A stretch of DNA of 64,000 bases from Arthrobacter sp. FW305-BF8 (GTDB lineage Bacteria; Actinomycetota; Actinomycetes; Actinomycetales; Micrococcaceae): assembly GCF_021789315.1 (NCBI RefSeq), contig NZ_CP084561.1, positions 4,154,001-4,218,000 on the forward strand, read 5' to 3'. Within the stretch, counting starts at the first letter, position 1. Every line of letters begins with the position of its first letter. Shown one piece after another: positions 44,976 to 53,664 of the stretch. Below the pieces are notes generated by a model. The model ran no database searches. It saw nothing but the letters and a program-made list of their open reading frames with translations, and was not told where the DNA came from. A program made the position numbers and the translations under genes.

Positions 44976-46214
44976 ATGAGCCATGAATCCACGCCCCAGC
45001 CCGAAGGGCCCCTCGCCGGCTACCTTGTGGTGGACCTGAGCCGCGCACTGGCCGGACCCCACGCCGGCATGATGCTCGCGGACCTCGGCGCACGGGTTAT
45101 CAAGGTTGAGAACCCCGGCACCGGGGATGATACGCGCGGCTGGGGGCCGCCCTTCGTCGGCCCCGAGGATGATCCCCAGGCCACGTACTTCCTCTCCTGC
45201 AACCGCAACAAGGAATCCATCGCCCTGGACCTGAAGAGCGACGACGGGCGGACGGTGCTGCGTGAACTGCTGGAACGCGCCGACGTCGTCATCGAAAACT
45301 TCCGCCCCGGCGTGCTGGACCGGCTCGGCTTCTCCGCCGCGGAGATGCACGCGCTGAACCCTGCCCTGGTGGTCCTGTCCATCACCGGTTTCGGCCACGA
45401 CGGCCCCGAGTCACGCCGCAGCGGCTACGACCAGATCCTGCAGGGTGAGGCCGGGCTGATGTCCCTGACCGGTTCCGGTCCGGACGATCCGCAGCGGGTG
45501 GGCGTTCCCATCGCGGACCTGCTCTCCGGCATGTACGGGGCGTTCGGCACGCTGGCGGCACTGCTGCAGCGCGAGCGCACCGGCCAGGGGCAGATCGTGC
45601 GGACGTCCCTGCTCGCCGCGCTGATCGGTGTCCACGCGTTCCAGGGCACGCGCGCCACCGTTGCGGGTGAGGTGCCCAAGGCGCAGGGCAACCACCATCC
45701 GTCCATCGCCCCATACGGCCTGTTCCACTGCCGGCAGGGCCGCGTGCAGATCAGCGTGGGCAGCGAGAAGCTGTGGCGCACGTTCGCTGCGGCGTTCGGT
45801 ATCGACGCCGACCGTCCGGAGTTTGCGTCCAACGCAGAGCGCGTCCGGAACCGGGAAAAGGTCATCGAGGAGGTGGAGCGCGCGTTCGCCGATTACGAGG
45901 CGGAACCGCTGCTCGCGAAGCTGAACGACGCCGGGATCCCGGCCGGAAAGGTGCGGACCCTGGACGAGGTCTATGAGTGGGAACAGGTCCACTCCCAGGG
46001 ACTGGTGATCGACGTCGCCCACAAGATCCTCGGCAACGTCACCCTGCCGGGTCCGCCGCTGCGCTTCTTCAGCGCCGCGGACACCGCGGAAACCACGCTC
46101 AAGGCCCACACGGCTCCGCCGCTGCTGGACCAGGACGGCGATCAGATCCGTCAGTGGCTGGGGCTTGTCCCGGCCGACGCCGCCGCTGCCGCCGCCTCCG
46201 GGGAAGGCCGCTGA
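44976..46214 (+). CDS. CaiB/BaiF family (class III) CoA-transferase
   Basis: The 412-residue protein has VVDLSRALAGPHAGMMLADL (N-terminal Rossmann start), VIENFRPGVLDRLGFSA, and the GVPIADLLSGMYGAFGTLAA segment with the catalytic Asp. The family moves CoA between carboxylic acids. Its place between a MatC-type carrier and a carboxyltransferase suggests it activates the imported dicarboxylate (malonate to malonyl-CoA, for example). The carboxyltransferase starts 2 bp after its stop. Confidence 0.88.
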   Translation: MSHESTPQPEGPLAGYLVVDLSRALAGPHAGMMLADLGARVIKVENPGTGDDTRGWGPPFVGPEDDPQATYFLSCNRNKESIALDLKSDDGRTVLRELLERADVVIENFRPGVLDRLGFSAAEMHALNPALVVLSITGFGHDGPESRRSGYDQILQGEAGLMSLTGSGPDDPQRVGVPIADLLSGMYGAFGTLAALLQRERTGQGQIVRTSLLAALIGVHAFQGTRATVAGEVPKAQGNHHPSIAPYGLFHCRQGRVQISVGSEKLWRTFAAAFGIDADRPEFASNAERVRNREKVIEEVERAFADYEAEPLLAKLNDAGIPAGKVRTLDEVYEWEQVHSQGLVIDVAHKILGNVTLPGPPLRFFSAADTAETTLKAHTAPPLLDQDGDQIRQWLGLVPADAAAAAASGEGR

Positions 46215-46216
46215 GC

Positions 46217-47758
46217 ATGGCGGCTGATCAGAGTATGGGCACAGGCCAGAAGGTTCGGCACCTTGATGCTGCCGAACTCATCGCCACCGTGCTCGATCCC
46301 GGCTCCTACCAATCCTGGGACTCGCCCGTGGTGGACCCGGATCCCAGCCCGGAATACCGGAAGGAGCTGGCGGCGGCCCGGGAGAAGACCGGCGTCGACG
46401 AATCCGTCCTCACCGGTGAGGGCCTCATCCGCGGCCGCCGGGTGGCCGTCATTGTCAGCGAGTTCCGGTTCCTGGCCGGCTCCATCGGCCTCGCCGCAGC
46501 GGAACGGATCGTGAACGCCGTCGAGCGCGCCACCCGGGAAGGGCTCCCGCTCCTGGCCGGTCCGGCGTCGGGCGGCACCCGCATGCAGGAGGGCACCATC
46601 GCGTTCCTCTCCATGGTGAAAATCAGCGCGGCGGTCCGGGCACACCGGCAGGCGGGCCTGCCGTACCTGGTCTATCTCCGGCACCCCACCACCGGGGGCG
46701 TCATGGCCTCGTGGGGCTCCCTCGGGCACATCACCGTGGCCGAACCCGGCTCCCTCCTCGGGTTCCTGGGGCCACGGGTCTACGAGGCGCTCTACGGCGC
46801 ACCGTTTCCGGAGAACGTCCAGGTGGCCGAGAACCTCTTCGACAAGGGGCTCGTGGACGCTGTGGTCCCGCCGTGGCAGCTGTCCGACGTCGTCGACCGC
46901 GCCCTGAGCATCCTCGTCGCCGGCCCTCCCGCGCAGATCCGGCCGCCGCGGACACTGTCCGTAAAACCGTCCGACGCCGGAGCCTGGGAATCGATTGAAA
47001 TCTCCCGGAACCCGCGCCGCCCGGACCTGCGGCAACTACTCGCCTACGGCGCCCGCGACGTGCTTCCACTCAACGGCACCGGCCAGGGCGAAAAGGACCC
47101 GGGGCTGCTGCTGGCTCTGGCCCGCTTCGGGCAGAAGTCCTGCGTGGTGATCGGGCACACCCGTCCCCGGCCCTCCCAGCAGACCGCCATGGGTCCGGCG
47201 TCGCTGCGCGAAGCCCGCCGCGGCATGCGGCTGGCCGAGGAGCTCGGGCTGCCCCTGGTGACGGTGATCGACACCGGCGGCGCGGCACTGTCCAAGGAAG
47301 CGGAAGAAGGCGGGCTCGCCGGCGAAATCGCGCGGTCCCTGCAGGATCTCATCGGCCTGAACTCCCCCACGGTGTCCGTCCTGATGGGCCAGGGCACCGG
47401 CGGCGGGGCGCTGGCGCTGTTTCCTGCCGACCGCACCATCGCGGCCCAGCATGCCTGGCTGTCCCCGCTGCCGCCCGAGGGCGCGAGCGCCATCGTGCAC
47501 CGCAGCACCGAGTTTGCCCCGGCCATGTCCGAGGCGCAGGGCGTCAACGTCGCCTCACTCCACGCCCACGGCATGGTGGAGCACATCGTGGACGAACGCC
47601 CCGACGCCGCCCACGAGGGCAGGGCCTTCTGCCAGCGCCTGGGGCAGGCGATCGAGTACGAGCTGGCCGCGCTCTCGGCGGCCGGGGTGGACGAACTCCT
47701 CCCGCAGCGGCTCGAAAAGTACCGCAACCTCGGCGGCCTGGTCCCCCTCCCCCTCTAG
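46217..47758 (+). CDS. Fused beta-alpha carboxyltransferase (AccD-AccA-like; possible malonyl-CoA decarboxylase)
   Basis: The 513-residue protein fuses an AccD-like half (EFRFLAGSIGLAAAERIVNA, ASGGTRMQEGTIAF, TTGGVMASWGSLG, GFLGPRVYEALYG) to an AccA-like half (ISRNPRRPDLRQLLAYGARD, VTVIDTGGAALSKEAEEGG, GQGTGGGALALFPADR). No CxxC zinc ribbon precedes the AccD half. No biotin carboxylase or biotin carrier is nearby. It could be a carboxylase core or, as inferred here, a biotin-independent decarboxylase akin to MdcD/MdcE. ATG 46217 is 2 bp after the CoA-transferase stop. Confidence 0.82.
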   Translation: MAADQSMGTGQKVRHLDAAELIATVLDPGSYQSWDSPVVDPDPSPEYRKELAAAREKTGVDESVLTGEGLIRGRRVAVIVSEFRFLAGSIGLAAAERIVNAVERATREGLPLLAGPASGGTRMQEGTIAFLSMVKISAAVRAHRQAGLPYLVYLRHPTTGGVMASWGSLGHITVAEPGSLLGFLGPRVYEALYGAPFPENVQVAENLFDKGLVDAVVPPWQLSDVVDRALSILVAGPPAQIRPPRTLSVKPSDAGAWESIEISRNPRRPDLRQLLAYGARDVLPLNGTGQGEKDPGLLLALARFGQKSCVVIGHTRPRPSQQTAMGPASLREARRGMRLAEELGLPLVTVIDTGGAALSKEAEEGGLAGEIARSLQDLIGLNSPTVSVLMGQGTGGGALALFPADRTIAAQHAWLSPLPPEGASAIVHRSTEFAPAMSEAQGVNVASLHAHGMVEHIVDERPDAAHEGRAFCQRLGQAIEYELAALSAAGVDELLPQRLEKYRNLGGLVPLPL

Positions 47759-47774
47759 AAACCGCCTCCGCAAG

Positions 47775-47837
47775 GAGTTTTTGTCCAGATAATGGGGCTT
47801 CGGAGCCTCCGAGCGGCCATTATCTGGACAAAAACTC
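47775..47837. terminator. 21-bp perfect inverted repeat between convergent genes
   Basis: Positions 47775-47795 pair perfectly with 47817-47837 (stem core TTTTTGTCCAGATAATGG) around a 21-nt loop. It separates the carboxyltransferase gene (+) from the FMN reductase gene (-), and includes A5/T5 runs at its base. Confidence 0.75.
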
Positions 47838-47842
47838 GGGAC

Positions 47843-48454
47843 TCAGCGGGAAAGCTTCTGGGTGTCGGGTTCCGGATCGCCGATGTGGCCCGGTGCATTG
47901 GCCGCCAGGACACGCTGGACGAAGGCGCAGTACTCCTCCATGTAGTGGCGCAGGAAGGCCGCAGTGGATTCGTCCTTGACCTCGCCGTCGCTGCCGAACA
48001 CGTCCGGGTTGAACTTCACGTACGCCTCTGGGGCATTGAGCTGCGGGGCGTCCAGGAAGCTCAGCACGGCCCGCATGGAAGACTGCATCACCGCTGTGCC
48101 GATGCTCCCGGGCGAGGCGCCGATGATGCCGGTGGGCTTGCGGGCGAACGAGTTGGTGCCCCAGGGACGGGAGCCCCAGTCGATGGCGTTCTTCAGCGCC
48201 CCCGGAATGGAGCGGTTGTATTCGGGCGAGACAAAAAGGATGCCGTCGGAGCCTTCGACGGCCTCCTTGAGGGCACGTCCTTCGGGCGGGAAATCGGCGT
48301 CGTAGTCGTAGCTGTACAGCGGCAGGTCCTTGATGGGGATCTCGGTGAACTCGAGGTCCTCGGGGGCAAGCTTGATGAGTGCCTGGGAGAGCGTGCGGTT
48401 GATGGAGCCGCTGGCCAGGCTCCCTACGAAATAGCCGATCTTGTGCGTTGCCAT
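47843..48454 (-). CDS. NADPH-dependent FMN reductase family protein
   Basis: The 203-residue flavodoxin-like protein begins KIGYFVGSLASGSINRTLSQ and has the conserved SPEYNRSIPGALKNAIDW FMN-binding loop. It would reduce FMN, quinones or similar acceptors using NADPH. ATG 48454 has GGAAGG 9 bp upstream; the frame is open to 48598. No operon partner on the minus strand is seen. Confidence 0.9.
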   Translation of the reverse strand: MATHKIGYFVGSLASGSINRTLSQALIKLAPEDLEFTEIPIKDLPLYSYDYDADFPPEGRALKEAVEGSDGILFVSPEYNRSIPGALKNAIDWGSRPWGTNSFARKPTGIIGASPGSIGTAVMQSSMRAVLSFLDAPQLNAPEAYVKFNPDVFGSDGEVKDESTAAFLRHYMEEYCAFVQRVLAANAPGHIGDPEPDTQKLSR

Positions 48455-48708
48455 AGTGGTGTTCCTTCCCAACAGCCGGCGCGGACCGGCTGGGTAAACG
48501 GTGCAAAGGGCAGTGCTGCGGCTGGCAGCCGCGGGGGCATTTCGGGTGCAACCCCGGCAGTTCAACCAGGGCGACCCCCACAGTTCAGCACAGAACACCA
48601 GCCCCGGCCAGAGCGCAGGCGCCGGTCCTTGACAGTGTGACTGGCGCGGTAGCTAGATGAACGTAAGCGATGGCCACACCACCCACCCGCAACAGAGGAG
48701 CGGCAGTC

Positions 48709-48870
48709 ATGAGCGAGATCCCGGAGTCGCTGCAGCGCATCCACAGCGAGGCCCCAGCCGAAGGGGATGAAACGGCAGACCCCACCGACATCCGCATGCA
48801 TTCGCAGGATCCGGCGGAAGGTGCTGACGACGTCGCAGAACCTGCGCCCAAGCCTGCGGGGACATCCTGA
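48709..48870 (+). CDS. Small acidic protein with an internal duplication
   Basis: A 53-residue acidic, probably unfolded protein starting at ATG 48709, with GAGGAG at good distance upstream. It contains RIHSEAPAEGDE and RMHSQDPAEGAD, a 12-residue unit repeated once, 18 residues apart. No family is recognised. It precedes the antiporter gene by 65 bp. Confidence 0.55.
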   Translation: MSEIPESLQRIHSEAPAEGDETADPTDIRMHSQDPAEGADDVAEPAPKPAGTS

Positions 48871-48935
48871 CGGAAGTCCCCGCCCGCCGTCGGGCAGCTG
48901 CGTCCGTGCAGAGAATCGGTTGAGAGAATAGCCGC

Positions 48936-50801
48936 ATGGAAGTCGCCCTGGGGTTGCTGGCGCTCGCCGCGGTGGTCTGCGCGGTCAGTGCGCTGGGCCG
49001 CAAGCTTGACGTGTCGGTCCCGCTGCTACTGGTGCTCGCCGGGGTGGCCGGCTCCTTCCTCCCGTTCGTGCCCCGGGTCGACCTCAACCCTGAGCTTGTC
49101 CTCGTGGGACTGCTGCCGCCCCTCCTTTACGCCGCCGCCCTGCGGACCTCGCTGTTCGACTTCCGCTCCAACCGGCGGGCCATCGGGCTGCTCTCGGTGG
49201 GCTACGTCATCTTCGGCACCATCGTCGTCGGGCTGGTGGTCTGGTGGCTGTTCCCGGAGATACCGCTGGCTGCTGCCATCGCACTCGCCGCCGTGGTGGC
49301 GCCGCCGGATGCGGTGGCTGCCACGGCCATTGCGCGCAAGGTGGGGATGCCGCGCAGGATCGTCAGCATCCTGGAAGGCGAATCGCTGGTCAACGACGCC
49401 ACCGCCCTGGTGTGCCTGCGCGCAGCCGTCGCCGCCCTTGCCGGAGCCGTGTCCGTGGTGGAGATCGGCGCCGACTTCCTGCTGGCCGCCGGCGGCGGGC
49501 TGGTGGTGGGACTGGCCGCAGCCTACGTCCTCACCCAGTTGCGCCTGCGGATCCGCAACGTTGCCATCAATACCTCAACGTCCCTGATGGCGCCCTTTGT
49601 GGCGTACCTGCCCGCGGAGGCAATCCACGCGTCGGGCGTCCTGGCCGTGGTGGTCACCGGCCTGATCATGGGCACCAAGGCGCCTTCCATGCCCAACGGT
49701 GCCGCCCGGCAGAGCCAGCGGAGCAACTGGGAGACGGTGCAGTTCCTGCTGGAAAACTCGGTGTTCCTCCTCATCGGCCTGCAGGTGCGCACCATCATCG
49801 AGGGTGTCCAGGACGACTCCCTGGGCGCTGCCAGAATCTGGGCGGGCTGCGCTGTGATCCTGCTGGCCGTGCTGCTGCTGCGGCCGGTCTGGGTGTTTCC
49901 GGCCACCTACCTGCCCAGGCTTATTCCCGCTGTGGCCCGGAAGGACCCTTCGCCGCCCTGGCAGTACCCGGCCATCATCTCCTGGGCCGGCATGCGTGGC
50001 GTGGTGACGCTCGCCGCAGCCCTCACGCTGCCCAAGGACCTGGAGCACCGCACCGTGCTGATCCTCGCGGCGATGGTGGTGGTGGCCGGCACCCTGGCGC
50101 TGCAGGGGTTCACGCTGCCGGCCCTGGTGCGGCTGCTCCGCGTGCAGGGGCCAGATGCGGGCGAGGACGCGCTGGCCCAGGCCTCGCTGACGCAGCAGGC
50201 CACGGCGGCCGGAGTGGAGCGGCTGCACGAATTGCGGACCGACGATGACCCTCCGGAGGTGGTGGCCATGCTCAAGCGGCGGACGCTGGAGCGCGGGCTG
50301 GCAGCGTGGGAACGCCTGGGCAGGCCGACGGCGGAGGCCGCCACTCCCAGCCAGCGCTATGCCCAGCTGCGGCTCGCCATGCTCGAGGCGGAGCGGGCGA
50401 AGGTCCTCGAACTCAGGAGCGGCGGAAACTACGCGCACGACGTTCTGAGCAACGTCCTGGAGAGGCTCGACGTCGAAGAGTCGATGCTTGACGCCGTCAT
50501 CGAGGAGGCCGATGTTTCCGGCTCCCGCGCCGTCGCCAGACCGGGAGGCGACTGCACGCATCTGGAGGCCGCACCCGATCCCGAGGTTCCCCGCGACGCA
50601 CGCTGTGACGCGTGTGTCCGCGAAGGCACCGTCACGGTCCATCTGCGCATGTGCCTGGAGTGCGGGAATGTGGCCTGCTGTGACTCCTCGCCCGCCACCC
50701 ACGCGTCCCGGCACTTCAAGGCGACCGGACACCCGGTCATGCGCAGCATCGAACCGGGCGAGGACTGGCGGTGGTGCTACGAGGACGATCTGCTCGGATA
50801 G
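48936..50801 (+). CDS. CPA1-type Na+/H+ antiporter with C-terminal UBP-type zinc finger
   Basis: The 621-residue protein has an N-terminal CPA1 exchanger (about 1-400, with LAAVVAPPDAVAATAIARKV, EGESLVNDATALVCLRAAVA and SWAGMRGVVTLAAALTLP). A helical cytosolic region (about 420-530) follows, then a UBP-type zinc finger (about 539-610) with CTH, CDAC, CLECGNVACC and HASRHFKATGHPV. UBP fingers bind ubiquitin tails in eukaryotes; the bacterial partner is unknown. The finger probably regulates exchange or binds a protein C-terminus. Confidence 0.88.
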   Translation: MEVALGLLALAAVVCAVSALGRKLDVSVPLLLVLAGVAGSFLPFVPRVDLNPELVLVGLLPPLLYAAALRTSLFDFRSNRRAIGLLSVGYVIFGTIVVGLVVWWLFPEIPLAAAIALAAVVAPPDAVAATAIARKVGMPRRIVSILEGESLVNDATALVCLRAAVAALAGAVSVVEIGADFLLAAGGGLVVGLAAAYVLTQLRLRIRNVAINTSTSLMAPFVAYLPAEAIHASGVLAVVVTGLIMGTKAPSMPNGAARQSQRSNWETVQFLLENSVFLLIGLQVRTIIEGVQDDSLGAARIWAGCAVILLAVLLLRPVWVFPATYLPRLIPAVARKDPSPPWQYPAIISWAGMRGVVTLAAALTLPKDLEHRTVLILAAMVVVAGTLALQGFTLPALVRLLRVQGPDAGEDALAQASLTQQATAAGVERLHELRTDDDPPEVVAMLKRRTLERGLAAWERLGRPTAEAATPSQRYAQLRLAMLEAERAKVLELRSGGNYAHDVLSNVLERLDVEESMLDAVIEEADVSGSRAVARPGGDCTHLEAAPDPEVPRDARCDACVREGTVTVHLRMCLECGNVACCDSSPATHASRHFKATGHPVMRSIEPGEDWRWCYEDDLLG

Positions 50802-50904
50802 TGACGTTCCTGCCCGCCCAGCGCAAGGCTGGCCTGCCCTCCCCTCCTCCATGCCGCGGACCTAAGATTGTCGTATCCGGCATCTTGGAAAGGGTGTGAG
50901 ACCG

Positions 50905-51204
50905 ATGGCAGAGCATTACGCCTCGGGGGTCTGGCAGGTCAAACAGGGCAAGGATGACGAATTCGTGGAGCGGTGGCGGGAGTTTCTGCAGTGGTCGCGG
51001 GAAAACCATCCAGGCATGGTAGAAGCGAAACTGCTCCGGGACAGGGGCACCGCCGGTCATTACGTCTCGTTTTCCGAGTGGACCGATGAGGCGTCGCGGG
51101 ACGCCTGGAAGCAAGCACCTGAGTTCAAGAACCGCATGGGTGCGTGCGTGGCCCTGTGCGAGAACATGCACGGCGCCGATTTCGACCTCGCGGTATCCGT
51201 CTAG
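50905..51204 (+). CDS. Antibiotic biosynthesis monooxygenase (ABM) domain protein
   Basis: The 99-residue protein has the ferredoxin-like ABM dimer pattern: YASGVWQVKQGKDDEFVERW, GMVEAKLLRDRG, YVSFSEWTDEAS. Such domains occur in haem-degrading and quinol monooxygenases, but this one has no diagnostic residue. The start is ATG 50905 (GTG 50896 is also possible). Its stop overlaps the stop of the next, convergent gene by 2 bp (CTAG). Confidence 0.8.
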   Translation: MAEHYASGVWQVKQGKDDEFVERWREFLQWSRENHPGMVEAKLLRDRGTAGHYVSFSEWTDEASRDAWKQAPEFKNRMGACVALCENMHGADFDLAVSV

Positions 51205-51560
51205 GTGCTGGCCGCCATCGGCGCGGCCGGCACAGACACGCCTGCAATGTCCGACGCCGGGGTGAGGATCCAGCGTTCCCCGTGCTCTTCGTAACTGATC
51301 ACCATGGCCGCGGCGGCAGTGCTTGCGGCGTCTATGGCGAGCAGCAGTGCCGCCTGCATGCGGCTGGCATGACCGAACCTTGAGCTCACCGTGCCCTCGA
51401 AGTCGCTGTTGTCGACGAGGATATAGGCCTTGCCCTCGGCCACCGCTTTGATCGAGTACCCGCGCTCCTCATGAACCGAACCGCGGGACGAGGCGATCTC
51501 CGTTACCTTATCGGCCCGCACCAAGCTATGGCTGATCGTGCGGATCCACACGTCACCCAT
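51201..51560 (-). CDS. Hypothetical protein
   Basis: A 119-residue protein with a beta-rich first half (VWIRTISHSLVRADKVTEIA, YSIKAVAEGKAYILVDN) and an Ala-rich helix (MQAALLLAIDAASTAAAAMV). No family is recognised. It is convergent with the ABM gene, with overlapping stop codons. Confidence 0.65.
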   Translation of the reverse strand: MGDVWIRTISHSLVRADKVTEIASSRGSVHEERGYSIKAVAEGKAYILVDNSDFEGTVSSRFGHASRMQAALLLAIDAASTAAAAMVISYEEHGERWILTPASDIAGVSVPAAPMAAST

Positions 51561-51676
51561 CGGGTCTCCTTTGCTGCCGGAGGCTTGAATTTGCCTCTAC
51601 TTGCAAACGGTAGTCCGTGAAAGCCCGGATGTAAGCCCCCCAATCCGTGCGGCCGCCGTCGGGATCCAAACTGCCA

Positions 51677-51716
51677 GCAGGTTTTCCCCAAGCTCCGGCA
51701 GGTTTTCCCAAGGCTC
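51677..51716. repeat. Imperfect 21-bp direct repeat
   Basis: GCAGGTTTTCCC(C)AAGCTCC at 51677-51697 recurs with slight changes at 51698-51716. It lies in the 262-bp gap upstream of the ABC exporter; no further role is visible. Confidence 0.6.
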
Positions 51717-51822
51717 CTCAGGCAATAGTGGGCCGGACCAGGGATCAACCCTGGCCGGTCTCAGAGCACAGCCAACGCAAGCGTTCGGTTATGCTCCTGG
51801 CCGCCGGTTTTGAGGGGGAGAG

Positions 51823-53664
51823 ATGTTGCAAACCTTTTGGCGGTTCCGCGGGGCGATAGCCCCGCATATCTGGGCGTTGGCAGGAGGCGCGCTGCTGGTG
51901 GTGTTCGTCGCCGCCATGGAAGTGGCCCTGCCCTGGCCCATGAAGGTCATCGTCGACGACGTGCTGCAGCCGACAGGCAGCTCCAAGGTCCACGAGATGC
52001 CCGCGTTCCTCGGCCTGGCTGGCCTAAGCCAGCTCCAACTGCTCCTGCTCGCGGCGTCGGCACTCCTTGCCATGACAGTGCTCAACGCGGGAGCGGATTA
52101 CCTCGGCACCCGCCTGCTCAACGGCGTTGGTGAGAAGGCCATGGCCACCATCCGGGCCGAAGTCTTCACCCATCTGCAGCGGCTGTCCCTGGCTTTCCAC
52201 GACAAGCAGCGGCTGGGCGACCTCGTGACCCGCACCACGACGGACGTCGACTACGTGCGGGCGCTCATGGTGTCGATCCTGGCCGTGCTGCTGCCCAACA
52301 TCTTCATTCTGGGGTTTGTCATCACGATCTGCGTGCTGATCGATCCGACCTTCGCACTGATCGGCCTGGCGGTGGCACCGCTGCTGTTCACCACGGTCCT
52401 CTTCTACCGGCGGCGCATCAAGGGCGCGTCGAAGGAGGCCCGCAAGAGGGACAGCGATATCGCGGCCACAATGTCGGAGACGTTCGCCTCGGTCCGGGTG
52501 ATGCAGACCTACACCAGCGAGGCGCGCCACGAGGAGGACTTCCGCACCCGGAACAACGGACGGCGGGACGCCGGCCTGAGGGTCATCCGGCTGCAGTCCA
52601 TGTTCTCGCCTTTGGTTGATGTCATCGCGACCCTGGGCACGGTGCTGGTCCTCTGGATCGGTGCCCAGCGGGTAATGGACGGGACCCTGACGCTGGGCCT
52701 GCTCCTCGTCTTCATCGCCTATCTGAAGGCCATGTATTCCCCCATGAAGGCCCTGGCCAAGCTCACCACCGTCATCAGCCGCGGCCAGGCCAGCGCCGAG
52801 CGCATTCTGGAAATCCTGGACACCGCACCGGCCATCTCGGACCTGCCCGGCGCGCGGCCGGCCCCGCCGCTGGCCGGTTCAGTGGAACTGCGCTCCGTGA
52901 GCTTCGGCTACCAGGGGGCCCGGCATGTGCTGCACGGGATTGACCTCAAGGCCGAACCAGGCAGCGTCGTGGCGATCACGGGCCCGACGGGCGCCGGCAA
53001 GTCCTCCGTCGTCAGCCTGATTCCGCGGCTCTACGATGCGGACGAGGGGGAAGTTCTCCTTGACGGCATCGATGTGCGGGACCTGCAGGTGGCAACCGTG
53101 CGCAGGCAGATATCCATCGTGCTGCAGGAATCGATCCTGTTCCGCGGGACCATCTACGACAACATCGCCTACGGCTCGGAAGGCGCCAGCAGGGAGCAGG
53201 TTCTGGCCGCAGCCGAGGCAGCCCACGTGGATGAGTTCGTCCGCAACCTGCCCCTCGGATACGACACCCCCGTGGCCGAACGGGGCGTCACGCTTTCGGG
53301 CGGGCAGCGCCAGCGAATCGCCATTGCCCGGGCGCTGGTCCGGGACACCCCCATCGTCATCCTCGACGAACCGACGTCCGGCCTGGACGCGATCTCGGAG
53401 CAGTACGTCATGCGTGGCCTGGAGAGGCTGATGGCAGGGCGCACCGTGATCGTCATTGCGCACCGGCTCTCGACGCTCAAACGGGCCGACTGCATCTACG
53501 TGCTGGACCAGGGGCGGATCGTGGAAAGCGGCAGGCACGCGGAACTCGCCGCGTCCGGGGGCCTGTACAGCCGGTTGGACAGTCTGCAGCACGCCAAAGT
53601 CGCCCCGGCCCTCACCCTCGTTCCTGCCGAGAGCGGCAGCCTTCAGACGGAGACAAGCGCATGA
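51823..53664 (+). CDS. ABC transporter, fused permease and ATPase (exporter type)
   Basis: The 613-residue half-exporter has six N-terminal membrane helices (about 1-320) and a C-terminal ATPase with Walker A GPTGAGKSS (about 387-395), signature LSGGQ (about 491) and Walker B IVILDEPTSGLD. Cytosolic loop pattern (GEKAMATIRAEVFTHLQRLS) fits lipid or drug exporters such as MsbA-type proteins. GGGGGAGAG precedes ATG 51823. It overlaps the Nudix gene by 4 bp. Confidence 0.92.
   Translation: MLQTFWRFRGAIAPHIWALAGGALLVVFVAAMEVALPWPMKVIVDDVLQPTGSSKVHEMPAFLGLAGLSQLQLLLLAASALLAMTVLNAGADYLGTRLLNGVGEKAMATIRAEVFTHLQRLSLAFHDKQRLGDLVTRTTTDVDYVRALMVSILAVLLPNIFILGFVITICVLIDPTFALIGLAVAPLLFTTVLFYRRRIKGASKEARKRDSDIAATMSETFASVRVMQTYTSEARHEEDFRTRNNGRRDAGLRVIRLQSMFSPLVDVIATLGTVLVLWIGAQRVMDGTLTLGLLLVFIAYLKAMYSPMKALAKLTTVISRGQASAERILEILDTAPAISDLPGARPAPPLAGSVELRSVSFGYQGARHVLHGIDLKAEPGSVVAITGPTGAGKSSVVSLIPRLYDADEGEVLLDGIDVRDLQVATVRRQISIVLQESILFRGTIYDNIAYGSEGASREQVLAAAEAAHVDEFVRNLPLGYDTPVAERGVTLSGGQRQRIAIARALVRDTPIVILDEPTSGLDAISEQYVMRGLERLMAGRTVIVIAHRLSTLKRADCIYVLDQGRIVESGRHAELAASGGLYSRLDSLQHAKVAPALTLVPAESGSLQTETSA

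Noticed and set aside
46217..47758. Ordinary acyl-CoA carboxylase beta subunit (PccB/AccD5 type)
   Set aside because: The glycine-loop words (ASGGTRMQEG, TTGGVMASWG, IDTGGA) resemble the AccD/AccA type, not the PccB DSGGARIQEG type, and no biotin subunit is adjacent. Not fully excluded.
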